In this document: positions 52,427 through 60,969 of the stretch, piece by piece
How the letters are laid out: each line of letters starts with the position of its first letter
Position numbering within the stretch: the first letter of the stretch is position 1
NCBI RefSeq assembly: GCF_900111025.1
Contig: NZ_FOFN01000001.1
Coordinates: forward strand, 744,001-808,000
DNA from: Hyunsoonleella jejuensis
GTDB lineage: Bacteria; Bacteroidota; Bacteroidia; Flavobacteriales; Flavobacteriaceae
Length of the DNA: 64,000 nucleotides
Direction of reading: 5' to 3'
Position numbers and translations under genes: made by a program
Notes under the pieces: generated by a model
Database searches by the model: none
Told to the model about the DNA's origin: nothing
What the model saw: the letters and a program-made list of their open reading frames with translations, nothing else

Positions 52427-53017
52427 ATGAAGCTACAACTTGGCATATTATTAGGTTTCGTTTTTATTTTCGTGTCTTGCGGCGGGGAAGATTATCTGCC
52501 TAAACCAAAAGCATATTTAAGATTGGATTTTCCTGAAGCGACCTATAAAACACAACATCTACCAAAAATGCCGTTATCTTTTGAAGTGAGTAGTTTGGTT
52601 GAAGATATAAGCGTTAAACCCTTAAAAAGCACAACTGAAAGTTATGGTGTGAACTTGCATTATAAACCATTAAAAGCTACTTTATTTTTAACGTATAAGG
52701 CCATTGAAGGCAAGGAAAAGAACTTGAATGATTTTTTAAGAGATGCCCAAAAACTAACTTTAGAACACACAAAGAAAGCAGATGAAATTCCAGTATATCC
52801 TTATGAAAATGCTGAACGGAGGGTGTATGGTATGCTATCGGAAGTTAAGGGGAATGCTGCTTCTCCAGCGCAGTTTTATGTTACGGACAGTATAAATCAT
52901 TTTTTAACAGGCTCTTTGTATTTTAAGGCGAAACCCAATTACGATTCTATTTTACCTGCAGCGAATTATTTGCAAAAGGATATTCAGCGTATTATAGAAA
53001 CTATCGAGTGGCAATAA
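52427..53017 (+). CDS. gldD: Gliding motility lipoprotein GldD
   Basis: 196 residues, lipoprotein signal LGFVFIFVSCG (Cys18). GldD family: PKPKAYLRLDFPEATYK near the N-terminus, NLHYKPLKATLFLTY and TDSINHFLTGSLYFKAKPNYDSI. Essential for gliding in F. johnsoniae; in the envelope. Last gene of the unit before a strong terminator. Confidence 0.93.
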   Translation: MKLQLGILLGFVFIFVSCGGEDYLPKPKAYLRLDFPEATYKTQHLPKMPLSFEVSSLVEDISVKPLKSTTESYGVNLHYKPLKATLFLTYKAIEGKEKNLNDFLRDAQKLTLEHTKKADEIPVYPYENAERRVYGMLSEVKGNAASPAQFYVTDSINHFLTGSLYFKAKPNYDSILPAANYLQKDIQRIIETIEWQ

Positions 53018-53048
53018 AAAAGCTTCCCTTTTAAGGGAAGCTTTTTTA
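53016..53048. terminator. Terminator after gldD
   Basis: AAAAAAGCTTCCCTT-TTAAGGGAAGCTTTTTT, a near-perfect palindrome overlapping the last stop base region; it works in both directions. Confidence 0.93.
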
Positions 53049-53135
53049 TCAACACTTAATTTTAAAAAAATCAATTCGTAAGATTGATTGCATTATGGGA
53101 TCATTCTCACAAAAGAAGGAATGTCAACATGGGGC

Positions 53136-53645
53136 TTAAGCTTTTTGTGCGCAACAGGCTTTTTTGCAATCTGCCTTACAGGCCATTTTTTCAGTACCTG
53201 TTGCTTTGTTTTTACAACAGTCTTTTTCACAACCAGGTTCGCAGGCTTTAGTTTTAGCTTCATTAGAGAACGCGTCAACCGTTTTCATGTCGCTAACCTT
53301 GTAAGTGTCGGCAACACCTGTAACGGTAGCTTCCAAACTATTAGGAGTTACTTTAGCTTCATCGTACTCCACCATAGCTAATTCGTTTTCAAAATCAACT
53401 TTAGCATAGGTTACACCTTCCATTTTTGCAATTTTCTTTTCAATGGTGGCAGCACAACCTACGGCACATGTCATGCCTTTCACGGTAAATTCAGCTTTAG
53501 CATAGGTTGCGTTTGGGTCTAATTCTTTTTTAGCCTCAGTGGTTTCAACTTCAATGGTTTTTACTTCGGCTTCTTTGTTATTTTTACAGTTTGTCGCCAA
53601 TAGAAAACATAATGTAGCGCCAAGAATGTATGTTATTGTTTTCAT
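53136..53645 (-). CDS. HMA-domain lipoprotein with metallothionein-like Cys-rich tail
   Basis: 169 residues. Lipoprotein signal (CFLLATNC). Residues ~48-112 are a heavy-metal-associated (HMA) domain with GMTCAVGCAATIEKKI, spaced C-x3-C as is common in Bacteroidota, instead of the classical C-x2-C. The tail (~135-169) has eight Cys in two tandem C-x3-C-x3-CC units: CEPGCEKDCC and CKADCKKACC. Such a protein could bind copper or zinc in the envelope. Own -7 box. No P-type ATPase nearby. Confidence 0.82.
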   Translation of the reverse strand: MKTITYILGATLCFLLATNCKNNKEAEVKTIEVETTEAKKELDPNATYAKAEFTVKGMTCAVGCAATIEKKIAKMEGVTYAKVDFENELAMVEYDEAKVTPNSLEATVTGVADTYKVSDMKTVDAFSNEAKTKACEPGCEKDCCKNKATGTEKMACKADCKKACCAQKA

Positions 53646-53673
53646 ATGAAATGGGTATTTTAAAAATATGTTA

Positions 53674-53681
53674 CAAAATTA
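53674..53681 (-). promoter_or_regulatory. -7 box for the HMA lipoprotein
   Basis: TAATTTTG on the minus strand, 28 bases before the start at 53645. Confidence 0.5.
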
Positions 53682-53747
53682 CTAAATAATGCGATTTATT
53701 GGGTTAAAAACTTCACTTTTGTGCCCTTAGAATAATACGTGGTAGTA

Positions 53748-54623
53748 ATGGCTGTAAAATCCGTAAAATGGATATATCTTGTTGTACTTTCTCTTATTTG
53801 GGGAAGTTCGTTCATTTTAATTAAAAAGGGGCTAGTAGGTTTAACCCCTGTGCAACTAGGTGCTATTCGTATTATTTTTACAACGGTTTTTTTATTTGTT
53901 GTTGGTTTTAATCGTATAAAATCTATAAAACTAAAGGAATGGAAATGGGTAATTCTCACGGGGCTTTTAGGTACATTTTTCCCTTCATTTTTATTTGCTT
54001 TTGCAGAAACAGAAATTGATAGCTCTGTAGCTTCTATTTTAAATTCCCTAGTGCCTTTAAACACTATTATACTTGGGTTTTTTGTTTTTAAACTGAAGTC
54101 TACAAGGCGACAGGTTTTGGGAGTATTTATTGGACTTACTGGTACAATGTTGTTGATCTTAAATGGAGCATCCCTGAATCCAAATCAAAACTATCTGTAT
54201 GTTGCATTTGTAATATTAGCTACCTTAATGTATGCAGCGAGCGTAAATATTTTAAAACGCTACTTACAGCATGTGAGCGCCCTTACTATAGCTGTCGGGA
54301 ATTTTGCCGCTATAGTATTGCCAGCAGTTATAATATTGGTGTTTTCAGGGTTTTTTAAACCAGAGGTACTGTCTGCGCCTACTTTAAAACCGGCATTATG
54401 CTACATGCTAATTTTGTCGTTATTCGGTACGGCAATAGCCAAAGTAATGTTTAACAAGTTGGTACACATCGCCACTCCGGTTTTTGCCTCTTCCGTTACG
54501 TATTTAATGCCAATAATTGCAGTTTTTTGGGGTGTGTTAGATGGTGAGCGTTTTGGGATTGTCCAGGGGTTAGCGACGCTAATCATCTTAATTGGCGTGT
54601 ATTTAGCGCATAAGCGTAAGTAG
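53748..54623 (+). CDS. EamA family (DMT) transporter
   Basis: 291 residues from the ATG at 53748; a GTG three codons upstream is possible. Ten transmembrane helices in two EamA halves: the first with SLIWGSSFILIKKGLVGLTPVQLGAIR broken at WGSSF, the second with ILATLMYAASVNILKRYL. Inner-membrane drug/metabolite transporter; the substrate is not predictable. Monocistronic. Confidence 0.9.
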   Translation: MAVKSVKWIYLVVLSLIWGSSFILIKKGLVGLTPVQLGAIRIIFTTVFLFVVGFNRIKSIKLKEWKWVILTGLLGTFFPSFLFAFAETEIDSSVASILNSLVPLNTIILGFFVFKLKSTRRQVLGVFIGLTGTMLLILNGASLNPNQNYLYVAFVILATLMYAASVNILKRYLQHVSALTIAVGNFAAIVLPAVIILVFSGFFKPEVLSAPTLKPALCYMLILSLFGTAIAKVMFNKLVHIATPVFASSVTYLMPIIAVFWGVLDGERFGIVQGLATLIILIGVYLAHKRK

Positions 54624-54731
54624 GTTTTTATCTAAGGAATCACTATTAAATTATTAAAAGTCGTTTTTTTTTACGAACTTTAAGAGATTTGAAAAGTTAA
54701 ACAAACCAATCTATTTTAGAAGTATAACCTA

Positions 54732-54757
54732 TTGTCTTAGGAGATATACTAATTTTG
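54732..54757 (+). promoter_or_regulatory. Possible promoter for the DUF4199 gene
   Basis: TTG at 54732-54734 and TAATTTTG at 54750-54757, with a spacer of only 15 bases, shorter than usual; the -7 box is the more reliable part. Confidence 0.45.
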
Positions 54758-54782
54758 AAATAACCAATAAAATTTAGCTTTT

Positions 54783-55229
54783 ATGAAAAACTTGATTCTT
54801 CCCATTCGTTTTGGCTTAGTTACAAGCGCAGTGCTAATTGCCTATTTTTTGGTGCTCTCTTTATTTGATAAGCATACCAATCCGGCATTTAGTTTAGTTA
54901 ATGCAGCAATAACACTTCTTGGAATTTATGAAGCTGTGAAAATTAGTAAGCTGCAGCATAACTCAGACTTTTCATACGGAGAAGGCTTCAAAACAGGCTT
55001 AGTTACGGGTGCGGTTGCTACTGTTGTTTTTACATTGTTTTTTTTACTATATGCCACCGAAATTAATGCAGAATTCCTACCTGTTTTACTTGAAAAAATG
55101 AATTGGGGCTTTAAATCTCATATTGGTCTAATTGTGTTTGTTGTTGCTATTATGGGATTTTCTACAACATTGGTGTCATCGCTAACGGTAATGCAGCTAT
55201 TTAAGAAATCGCGGAATATTGCTTCATAA
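54783..55229 (+). CDS. DUF4199 domain membrane protein
   Basis: 148 residues, four transmembrane helices (~8-28, 35-52, 70-92, 116-138) with the family FSYGEGFKTGLVTGAVATVVFT motif following helix 2. Widespread in Bacteroidota, function unknown. It ends at the strong hairpin that terminates the convergent M16 operon. Confidence 0.85.
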   Translation: MKNLILPIRFGLVTSAVLIAYFLVLSLFDKHTNPAFSLVNAAITLLGIYEAVKISKLQHNSDFSYGEGFKTGLVTGAVATVVFTLFFLLYATEINAEFLPVLLEKMNWGFKSHIGLIVFVVAIMGFSTTLVSSLTVMQLFKKSRNIAS

Positions 55230-55235
55230 TAGCAT

Positions 55236-55268
55236 ATAAAAAAGCCCAAGAGTAAATATCTTGGGCTT
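55236..55268 (-). terminator. Terminator for the M16 peptidase operon
   Basis: Stem AAGCCCAAGA/TCTTGGGCTT with a 7-base loop. The T run follows on the minus strand (TTTTTTAT), so it mainly serves the minus-strand operon. Confidence 0.85.
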
Positions 55269-55303
55269 CAACTTATTACTTAATGAAGTTGGACTTCTTC
55301 TTT

Positions 55304-57391
55304 TTAATTGAAATCAGCTTCAGAGACTCCATCATTCACTTTGATACTGGTTATTTTCATAGATATATTTTGAGGTCCAGCCATTATACTTATGCTGTGA
55401 GGTACTTTTATGTTATTTACAGAAGTATACTCACTATAATCTACAATAGATGTGATTTTTTGCCCTTGAGTTTCAGTTGTTGATTCCTCGCGTACTAACA
55501 ATCCACTTTCAACACTGTAATAGCGATGCGACGGTTTATCACCAAGCATTACTTTTACTTTGTAAACATCTTTATCCTCAATAGATATGATACTTTCTAA
55601 AGTTATTTGGGCATCTTTATAATGCAGTTCCGGGAATATAGTTTTACCACTTTTCTTTTCTGCAATTTCTTCAGAGGTTAACTCTTTTTTCATGCCTTGT
55701 TGCTCCATATAACCACCCTCTCCATTAAATTTCTGCTTCATAATAACGCCCATACCTTGTGCTGTCATTTCCATAGACTCTTTGTTTGGCGCCATTTCTT
55801 TTATTTCTGCAGTTAACGTAACCGGTACATTTTTAATGCTTACATCAGCAGTTTTATAAAGTGTTTTTACTAACGTAGCATTTTCTTTACCGCCAATTGC
55901 TTTAATGTAATTATCAATTACAGATTGGGCAGTAACACCATCAGGTATTGGTTTTGAGAACTCTGGTTTTGGTACTTCATTGGCATATTTGTCGTAATAA
56001 TTTATAGGAATACCTGTTTTTTCTAGGTTTGATAAAACATCACTTCCTTTACCAACAACAATAATTCGAGCTTGATCTGCCAAGAAATACTTATTAGCTG
56101 CTTTTTGAACATCTTCTATTGTTACAGCATTAATTTTTTCTAGGTAGTTTTTATAGAAATCATCAGGAAGATTATTTAATTTAATATTTAGCGCATAGTT
56201 TGCAATGGTTTGTGGTCTTTCTAAAGCCATAACAAAACTGCCTGCATATGCTGCTTTTGCTGCTGCAAGGGTTTCGGCAGTAACGGGCTCTGTTCTAATG
56301 CGTTTTACCTCCTTTAGCATTTCAACAACTGAGCTATCTGTTACTTCATTTCTTACCTCTGCTGTTGCCAAAAAGCGAGAAGCACCATATCTAGAAGCGC
56401 CAATTCTTGAATAGGAGCCATAGGTATAAGCTTTATCATCTCTTAGATTTTGAAATAAATATCCAGTTGCTCCACCACCAATAATATAATTGGCTATAAG
56501 TGCCGCATAGTAATCCTCATCTCCCATTTTCAATTCTACATTATTTGTAAGTATAATGTTTGACTGAACTGCATTTGGCATGTCAACAAAATTAATTGTT
56601 GTTTCTTTCAGATTAGCATTAGGTTTTGGCATTTCTGGTTGCGCATCAACTGTATTTTTCCATGCTCCAAAATGCTTCTTAATAGTAGACTTAATTTTTT
56701 TTGCATTAACATCACCAATTACAACTAAATAAGCATTTTTAGGGTTGAAATTCCTTTTATAATTATCTACAACATCAGTAAAAGCAATGTTGTTTAAACT
56801 TTCATTGCTAACATATTCACCATAGGGATGACGCATTCCATAAGTTAATGCATCCTGAACACGATCAGCAATTGCTTGAACACTTTTTTCTTGAGTTTTT
56901 AATCCTTCAGATAGTTTATCCTTTTCTTTTTTAAATTCTTCTTCTGTTAGTAAAGGATTTATTGCAGCGTCTGCTAACAATTCTATGATTCTATCTGAGT
57001 ATTTTGATAGAGAACTCGCAAAAGCACTCTGTGAACCAAAGGATAAGCTAGCCCCTAAAAAGTCAATTTCTTCATTAAACTCATCTTTAGGAATAGAGGT
57101 GGTACCATTTCCTAGCATTGTTCCTAAGATATTAGAAACCCCTGCTTTATCACCCTCGGCAGAAGGTGTATTATCTATTCTTAAAGAAAAAGAAACTCTA
57201 GGTAATTTATGATTTTCAACTACCAAAACTGTGAGCCCATTTTTTAATTGAAATTCCTTAGGAGTATCAAGAGAGATTTTTGGCGCAGGCCCTGGTTCTG
57301 GTTGTTTAGTTCTATCTAATTGTGCATTAACGCCAACCGACATTAAAAGCATAATGATTAAAACGTATATATTAGATTTCATAATTTTCAT
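55304..57391 (-). CDS. M16-like peptidase partner subunit lacking HxxEH, with C-terminal beta domain
   Basis: 695 residues with signal peptide (MKIMKSNIYVLIIMLLMSVGVNAQ; Met4 possible). Two M16 halves (~40-460): the place of the zinc motif reads GVSNILGTMLGNGTTSIP, so HxxEH is absent, while substrate-binding RDDKAYTYGSYSR is kept. Residues ~480-695 are an extra domain (AIGGKENATLVKTLYKTADVSI ... VDYSEYTSVNNIKVPHSI) like LolA-type outer-membrane lipoprotein-carrier folds. It should pair with the active M16 protein encoded 7 bases upstream. Confidence 0.88.
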   Translation of the reverse strand: MKIMKSNIYVLIIMLLMSVGVNAQLDRTKQPEPGPAPKISLDTPKEFQLKNGLTVLVVENHKLPRVSFSLRIDNTPSAEGDKAGVSNILGTMLGNGTTSIPKDEFNEEIDFLGASLSFGSQSAFASSLSKYSDRIIELLADAAINPLLTEEEFKKEKDKLSEGLKTQEKSVQAIADRVQDALTYGMRHPYGEYVSNESLNNIAFTDVVDNYKRNFNPKNAYLVVIGDVNAKKIKSTIKKHFGAWKNTVDAQPEMPKPNANLKETTINFVDMPNAVQSNIILTNNVELKMGDEDYYAALIANYIIGGGATGYLFQNLRDDKAYTYGSYSRIGASRYGASRFLATAEVRNEVTDSSVVEMLKEVKRIRTEPVTAETLAAAKAAYAGSFVMALERPQTIANYALNIKLNNLPDDFYKNYLEKINAVTIEDVQKAANKYFLADQARIIVVGKGSDVLSNLEKTGIPINYYDKYANEVPKPEFSKPIPDGVTAQSVIDNYIKAIGGKENATLVKTLYKTADVSIKNVPVTLTAEIKEMAPNKESMEMTAQGMGVIMKQKFNGEGGYMEQQGMKKELTSEEIAEKKSGKTIFPELHYKDAQITLESIISIEDKDVYKVKVMLGDKPSHRYYSVESGLLVREESTTETQGQKITSIVDYSEYTSVNNIKVPHSISIMAGPQNISMKITSIKVNDGVSEADFN

Positions 57392-57398
57392 ATCTTTT

Positions 57399-58730
57399 TT
57401 AATTATCTTTTTTTGGCAAATATTCTAATTCTAAACGCTGATTAGGATTCAAGTATTTCTTTGCAACCCTTTGTATGTCTTCTCTTGTTATAGCGCGATA
57501 AATATCAATTTCAGTATTTATTAAATTGATATCTCCGTATAATAAGTAATAATCTACCAATGAATTTGCAATACCCGAAATGCTTGAGTTCGAGTTTACA
57601 AAATTGTTTTCAAACTGATTTTGTAGCTTTTGAAAGTCTCTTTCAGAAATAAGTTCATTTTGTAATTTTTCTATTTCCTCATCCATTTCAGCTAGTAGCT
57701 CCTTAAGGCTAACCTCACCTAACGGAAGCGCAAATAAAGCATAAATACCAGCATCAACTTGTGTTAGGTTTACTGCTTGTACCGCTAAAGCCTGTTTTTG
57801 TTTGTCAACTAGTTTCTTGTAAAGCACAGAACTTTTACCATTGCTTAAATATGAAGAAATCATATTGAGAACATAACTGTCTTTTTCAGTTTGCGCAGGA
57901 GTTCTGTAGGCTGCAATTATTGCAGGTATTTGAATGTTCGAATCATAAAACTTTTTGTGTATCGTTTCAGTTATAGGCTCATCTTCTGGAAAGTTTCTAA
58001 CAGGTTTTGGGCCAGTTTTTATGTCGCTAAAGTAAGCTTCAATTAATTCTTTTGTCTTGGAAGTTTCAATGTCTCCAGCGACTACCATAACTGAATTTGT
58101 GGGTACATACCACTTATCAAAATAAGCTTGAAATTCTTCTAATGTAGCAGCGTCAAGGTGTTCCATTTCACCAATATTCTTGTTCCTATACGGATGTTTC
58201 TCAAATAAACCCTCAGTTACTGCAAATAATATTTGGCCGTATGGAGAATTGTCGTAACGTAAACGTTTCTCTTCCTTTACAACTTCGTTTTGGGTGTCAA
58301 CTGCATCTTGATCGATAATAGGGTGGAGTAGTCTTTCTGATTCCATCCAAAGCGCCAATTCCAAATTATTAGAAGGAAATGTTTGATAGTAATAGGTTCT
58401 GTCTAAGGATGTATTTGCATTTCCTTGACCGCCATTTGCGGCTCTAATTTTACGCCATGTGCCTTTTTCAATGTTTTTTGTTGGACCAGAGGCCAATAGA
58501 TGCTCAAAAAAATGAGCAAAACCTGTACGTTCTGGATTATTATCTCCCCCGAGGTCTTTACCGCCAACATCGTGCATTACGCCAACGGTGATTACCGGTG
58601 CAGAATTATCTTGGTGCAGAATAACATGTAAGCCATTTTCCAAGGTGTACTCTTCAAAATCTACTTCTTGGGCAGTTGCTGTAAAAGCAGAAAATACCAG
58701 TGAAGCACATAATATTAAGTGTTTTTTCAT
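57399..58730 (-). CDS. Active M16 (pitrilysin-like) metallopeptidase
   Basis: 443 residues with signal peptide (LCASLVFSAFTATAQ). Zinc motif HFFEHLL (HxxEH) at ~residue 72 in TGFAHFFEHLLASG, with the distal Glu in AVDTQNEVVKEEKR, and YRTPAQTEKDSY in the C half. Envelope-located; it cleaves peptides in a chamber with the inactive partner. First gene of a two-gene operon. Confidence 0.92.
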   Translation of the reverse strand: MKKHLILCASLVFSAFTATAQEVDFEEYTLENGLHVILHQDNSAPVITVGVMHDVGGKDLGGDNNPERTGFAHFFEHLLASGPTKNIEKGTWRKIRAANGGQGNANTSLDRTYYYQTFPSNNLELALWMESERLLHPIIDQDAVDTQNEVVKEEKRLRYDNSPYGQILFAVTEGLFEKHPYRNKNIGEMEHLDAATLEEFQAYFDKWYVPTNSVMVVAGDIETSKTKELIEAYFSDIKTGPKPVRNFPEDEPITETIHKKFYDSNIQIPAIIAAYRTPAQTEKDSYVLNMISSYLSNGKSSVLYKKLVDKQKQALAVQAVNLTQVDAGIYALFALPLGEVSLKELLAEMDEEIEKLQNELISERDFQKLQNQFENNFVNSNSSISGIANSLVDYYLLYGDINLINTEIDIYRAITREDIQRVAKKYLNPNQRLELEYLPKKDN

Positions 58731-59034
58731 AGTAAGTTATTATTTAATTAATAAGGTGTTTGTCTTTGCAAAAGGACAATTTGTTACAAAAGAAGATTAA
58801 AAATATTAAAATAATATATAGTATTCAGGCAATTTTAGAGGATTTAATGAAATTTTTACTAGATCGATTTTCTCAGTTGTCGTATTACTGTAGAATACGC
58901 TAAAATTCGTTAAAATAATTTGTCAAAATAAGAGGTTATGATTTGTAGATTAATTAATTAGAATTATATTTGCACCCGCCTTAGAGAAATCTATGGCATT
59001 TATAATTAATAAAAATTAATAAAAACGTTACGCT
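58731..59034. other. Long divergent intergenic region between the M16 operon and rplU
   Basis: 304 bases, AT-rich. It contains the rplU promoter (58943-58972) and a ~55-base rplU leader. Toward the M16 side I see no clear TAnnTTTG box. A 6-base hairpin CGTATT/AATACG lies at 58879-58897. The rplU leader holds a short reading frame of eight codons (58993-59019). No convincing RNA gene. Confidence 0.5.
58943..58972 (+). promoter_or_regulatory. Full Bacteroidota promoter for rplU-rpmA
   Basis: TTG at 58943-58945, 19-base spacer, TATATTTG at 58965-58972, about 62 bases before the rplU ATG. This is a canonical pair. Confidence 0.78.
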
Positions 59035-59709
59035 ATGTACGCAATTGTAGAGATAGCAGGGCATCAATTTAAAGTTGAAAAAGACCAAAAAGTTTTTGTT
59101 AATCGTTTACAAACAGAAGAAGGTAAGAAAGTTTCTTTCGATAATGTTCTTTTAATTGGAGACGGTAACAATGTAACTGTAGGCGCCCCAGCTATAGACG
59201 GAGCACAGGTAAGTGCAAAAGTCTTAAAGCACCTTAAAGGAGATAAGGTGATAGTTTTCAAAAAGAAAAGAAGAAAGGGTTACCGTGTAAAAAACGGACA
59301 TAGACAATCTTTATCTGAAATCGTAATTGAAAGCATCGTAGCTTCTGGAGCTAAAAAAGCAGCTCCAAAAAAGGAAACTATAAAGGCTGAACCTAAAGCA
59401 AAAGTAGAGGTTCAAGCAGCAGCTCCAAAAGCTGAAGCTAAACCAGCTAAAAAAGCAACAGGAAAAGCCGATGATTTAAAGAAAATTGAAGGTGTTGGTC
59501 CTAAAATCGCTTCAACGTTAGTAGAAGCAGGTATTGCAACTTTTGCTGATTTAGCAAAAACTAAACCTGAAGCAATTTCTGAAATCATTTCTGGAGTTCG
59601 TGGAAATCACGTAACCGATACTTGGCCAGCACAAGCTAAATTGGCTGCAGAAGGTAAGTGGGACGAGCTTAAAAAATGGCAAGACGAATTAGATGGTGGT
59701 AAAGCATAA
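59035..59709 (+). CDS. rplU: 50S ribosomal protein L21 with helix-hairpin-helix extension
   Basis: 224 residues. Residues 1-~103 are standard bL21 (MYAIVEIAGHQFKVEKDQK, RRKGYRVKNGHRQ). A Lys/Ala/Pro-rich linker (~104-147) leads to a C-terminal helix-hairpin-helix domain (LKKIEGVGPKIASTLVEAGI, with WPAQAKLAAEGKWDELKKW). This extension is common in Flavobacteriia and more than doubles the usual ~103-residue length. It should bind 23S rRNA near L20; the role of the extension is unknown. It starts the rplU-rpmA pair. Confidence 0.95.
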   Translation: MYAIVEIAGHQFKVEKDQKVFVNRLQTEEGKKVSFDNVLLIGDGNNVTVGAPAIDGAQVSAKVLKHLKGDKVIVFKKKRRKGYRVKNGHRQSLSEIVIESIVASGAKKAAPKKETIKAEPKAKVEVQAAAPKAEAKPAKKATGKADDLKKIEGVGPKIASTLVEAGIATFADLAKTKPEAISEIISGVRGNHVTDTWPAQAKLAAEGKWDELKKWQDELDGGKA

Positions 59710-59746
59710 GCTTTTCATCGTAGTAATAATATAAAATCGAAATAAA

Positions 59747-60007
59747 ATGGCACATAAAAAAGGAGTCGGAAGTTCGAAAAACGGTAGAGAATCAGAATCG
59801 AAACGCTTAGGTGTTAAGATTTTTGGTGGTCAAGCAGCTAAAGCTGGTAATATTATCGTAAGACAAAGAGGGAATACACATCACCCAGGTGAAAACGTAT
59901 ATTCTTCAAAAGATCATACATTACATGCCTATGTAGATGGTATCGTAAAATTTACAAAGAAAAAAGACAACAAGTCTTATGTTTCTATCGAGCCGTTTGA
60001 AGCTTAA
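59747..60007 (+). CDS. rpmA: 50S ribosomal protein L27
   Basis: 86 residues. bL27 signature: [21 protein letters not shown] at the N-terminus and [18 protein letters not shown]. No N-terminal prepeptide of the Firmicutes type, so the mature protein starts directly after Met. 37 bases after rplU, ended by a terminator. Confidence 0.97.
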   Translation: MAHKKGVGSSKNGRESESKRLGVKIFGGQAAKAGNIIVRQRGNTHHPGENVYSSKDHTLHAYVDGIVKFTKKKDNKSYVSIEPFEA

Positions 60008-60030
60008 GAAACAATTTCTTTAAAAAGCTC

Positions 60031-60062
60031 AACCCTTTCTGGAAACAGAGAGGGTTTTTTAT
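60031..60062 (+). terminator. Terminator of rplU-rpmA
   Basis: AACCCTTTCT-GGAAAC-AGAGAGGGTT (one G-T pair), then six Ts. It overlaps the stop of the convergent DUF1569 gene. Confidence 0.85.
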
Positions 60063-60529
60063 TTCAACATATCCCGAACAATCTTTAAATGGTGTTTAGT
60101 ATGTATTTCTATAAAGCGGACAGTTTGTTTTTTAGTTAAGTCTCCAAATAGAAAATGTTCGAAATGTGAAGTTTTAGGAAGAGACTTTATTTTTTCTAGA
60201 TTTGTCTTTGCAAGAGCCAGTTGATTTAATAAATTTTCTGAGGTAATAACGTCGGGAGGTAAAACCACTTTAGGCGATTTTCCTTTGCCTCTCGGAAAAT
60301 ATCCAAAAGTGAACATAACGGTTCTCGTAAGATTGAAATTTGAAGTGTATGTCTTTGGGTCAGATGCTTCTAGCATCTTACAAACACCATTTACAACCTT
60401 TAAGGCATGGTCTAATTGCCAACCAATTGTGGATTTTGAGACATGTTCGTTTTTAAAATCTTTCTTTGGAATGTTTTCCTCTATTTCGGCTAATAATTGT
60501 TTTACTTGTTTTATCCTGGAATTGCGCAT
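60059..60529 (-). CDS. DUF1569 / DinB-like four-helix protein
   Basis: 156 residues, all-helical. IGWQLDHALKVVNGV near 35-50 and HFLFGDLTKKQTVRFIEIHTKHHLKIVRD near the C-terminus carry three His positions for the metal-site pattern of the DinB-like superfamily. Function unknown; relatives include bacillithiol S-transferases and uncharacterised damage-inducible proteins. The metal site is inferred. Confidence 0.8.
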   Translation of the reverse strand: MRNSRIKQVKQLLAEIEENIPKKDFKNEHVSKSTIGWQLDHALKVVNGVCKMLEASDPKTYTSNFNLTRTVMFTFGYFPRGKGKSPKVVLPPDVITSENLLNQLALAKTNLEKIKSLPKTSHFEHFLFGDLTKKQTVRFIEIHTKHHLKIVRDMLK

Positions 60530-60579
60530 ATGTTGAAAATATTTTAAAAGATATTAATAAAATTATTAACTTTAAGGTA

Positions 60580-60682
60580 TAGTGATTGTTCGTGCAACGC
60601 AATTTTGAGTGGTTTATAACACAAAACTTCAAAAAATTTCGAATTGAACGAATCCCGTTCTTTGTGGGATTGATTTTTTTAA
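60580..60682 (+). ncRNA. Possible short RNA ending in a rho-independent terminator
   Basis: A box resembling the Bacteroidota -7 element (TAACTTTA, 60567-60574) is followed by ~75 non-conserved-looking bases and a terminator hairpin AATCCC (60651-60656)/GGGATT (60666-60671) with seven Ts. No minus-strand gene reads into it and no plus-strand gene precedes it. Speculative: it could also be the leader/attenuator of the next gene. Confidence 0.3.
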
Positions 60683-60699
60683 CTTCAAATAACTTAATT

Positions 60700-60969
60700 A
60701 TGTTACCGTTTAGATCAGAAATAAGGAACTCCCCAACCCGACCTACAATTAAAATTTTTTTAAGTGATGAATCTTTAGATGGCCGAATCAAAAAACATTT
60801 GCAGCATTTTAAGGAAATCGAGGAAATTGAGATTTGTGATAGTGTTGCACAAAATAGAGCCTGCGAGAGTATCACTGTATTTTTGAAAGATGATGTAGAT
60901 ATCAATAAAATGAAACAGTCTATCGACTCTAGTTTATGGTGGTATTTTGAAGAGGATTTGGTGGATTAA
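60700..60969 (+). CDS. Hypothetical small acidic protein
   Basis: 89 residues from the ATG at 60700 (MLPFRSEIRN). An upstream TTG at 60586 would add a tail encoded by the hairpin-terminator region and is doubted. The core (TIKIFLSDESLDGRIKKHLQ, FKEIEEIEICDSVAQNR, SITVFLKDDVDINKMKQSID) alternates strand and helix like a ferredoxin-like fold. Not recognised. The stop overlaps the Vsr stop by 4 bases; moderate doubt that it is expressed. Confidence 0.5.
   Translation: MLPFRSEIRNSPTRPTIKIFLSDESLDGRIKKHLQHFKEIEEIEICDSVAQNRACESITVFLKDDVDINKMKQSIDSSLWWYFEEDLVD

Noticed and set aside
58847-58903. 18-codon frame upstream of rplU
   Set aside because: No promoter box, no conserved character, in an AT-rich spacer; probably chance.
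60586-60699. TTG-initiated extension of the small acidic protein
   Set aside because: It runs through a terminator hairpin and gives a basic/hydrophobic tail unlike the downstream domain.
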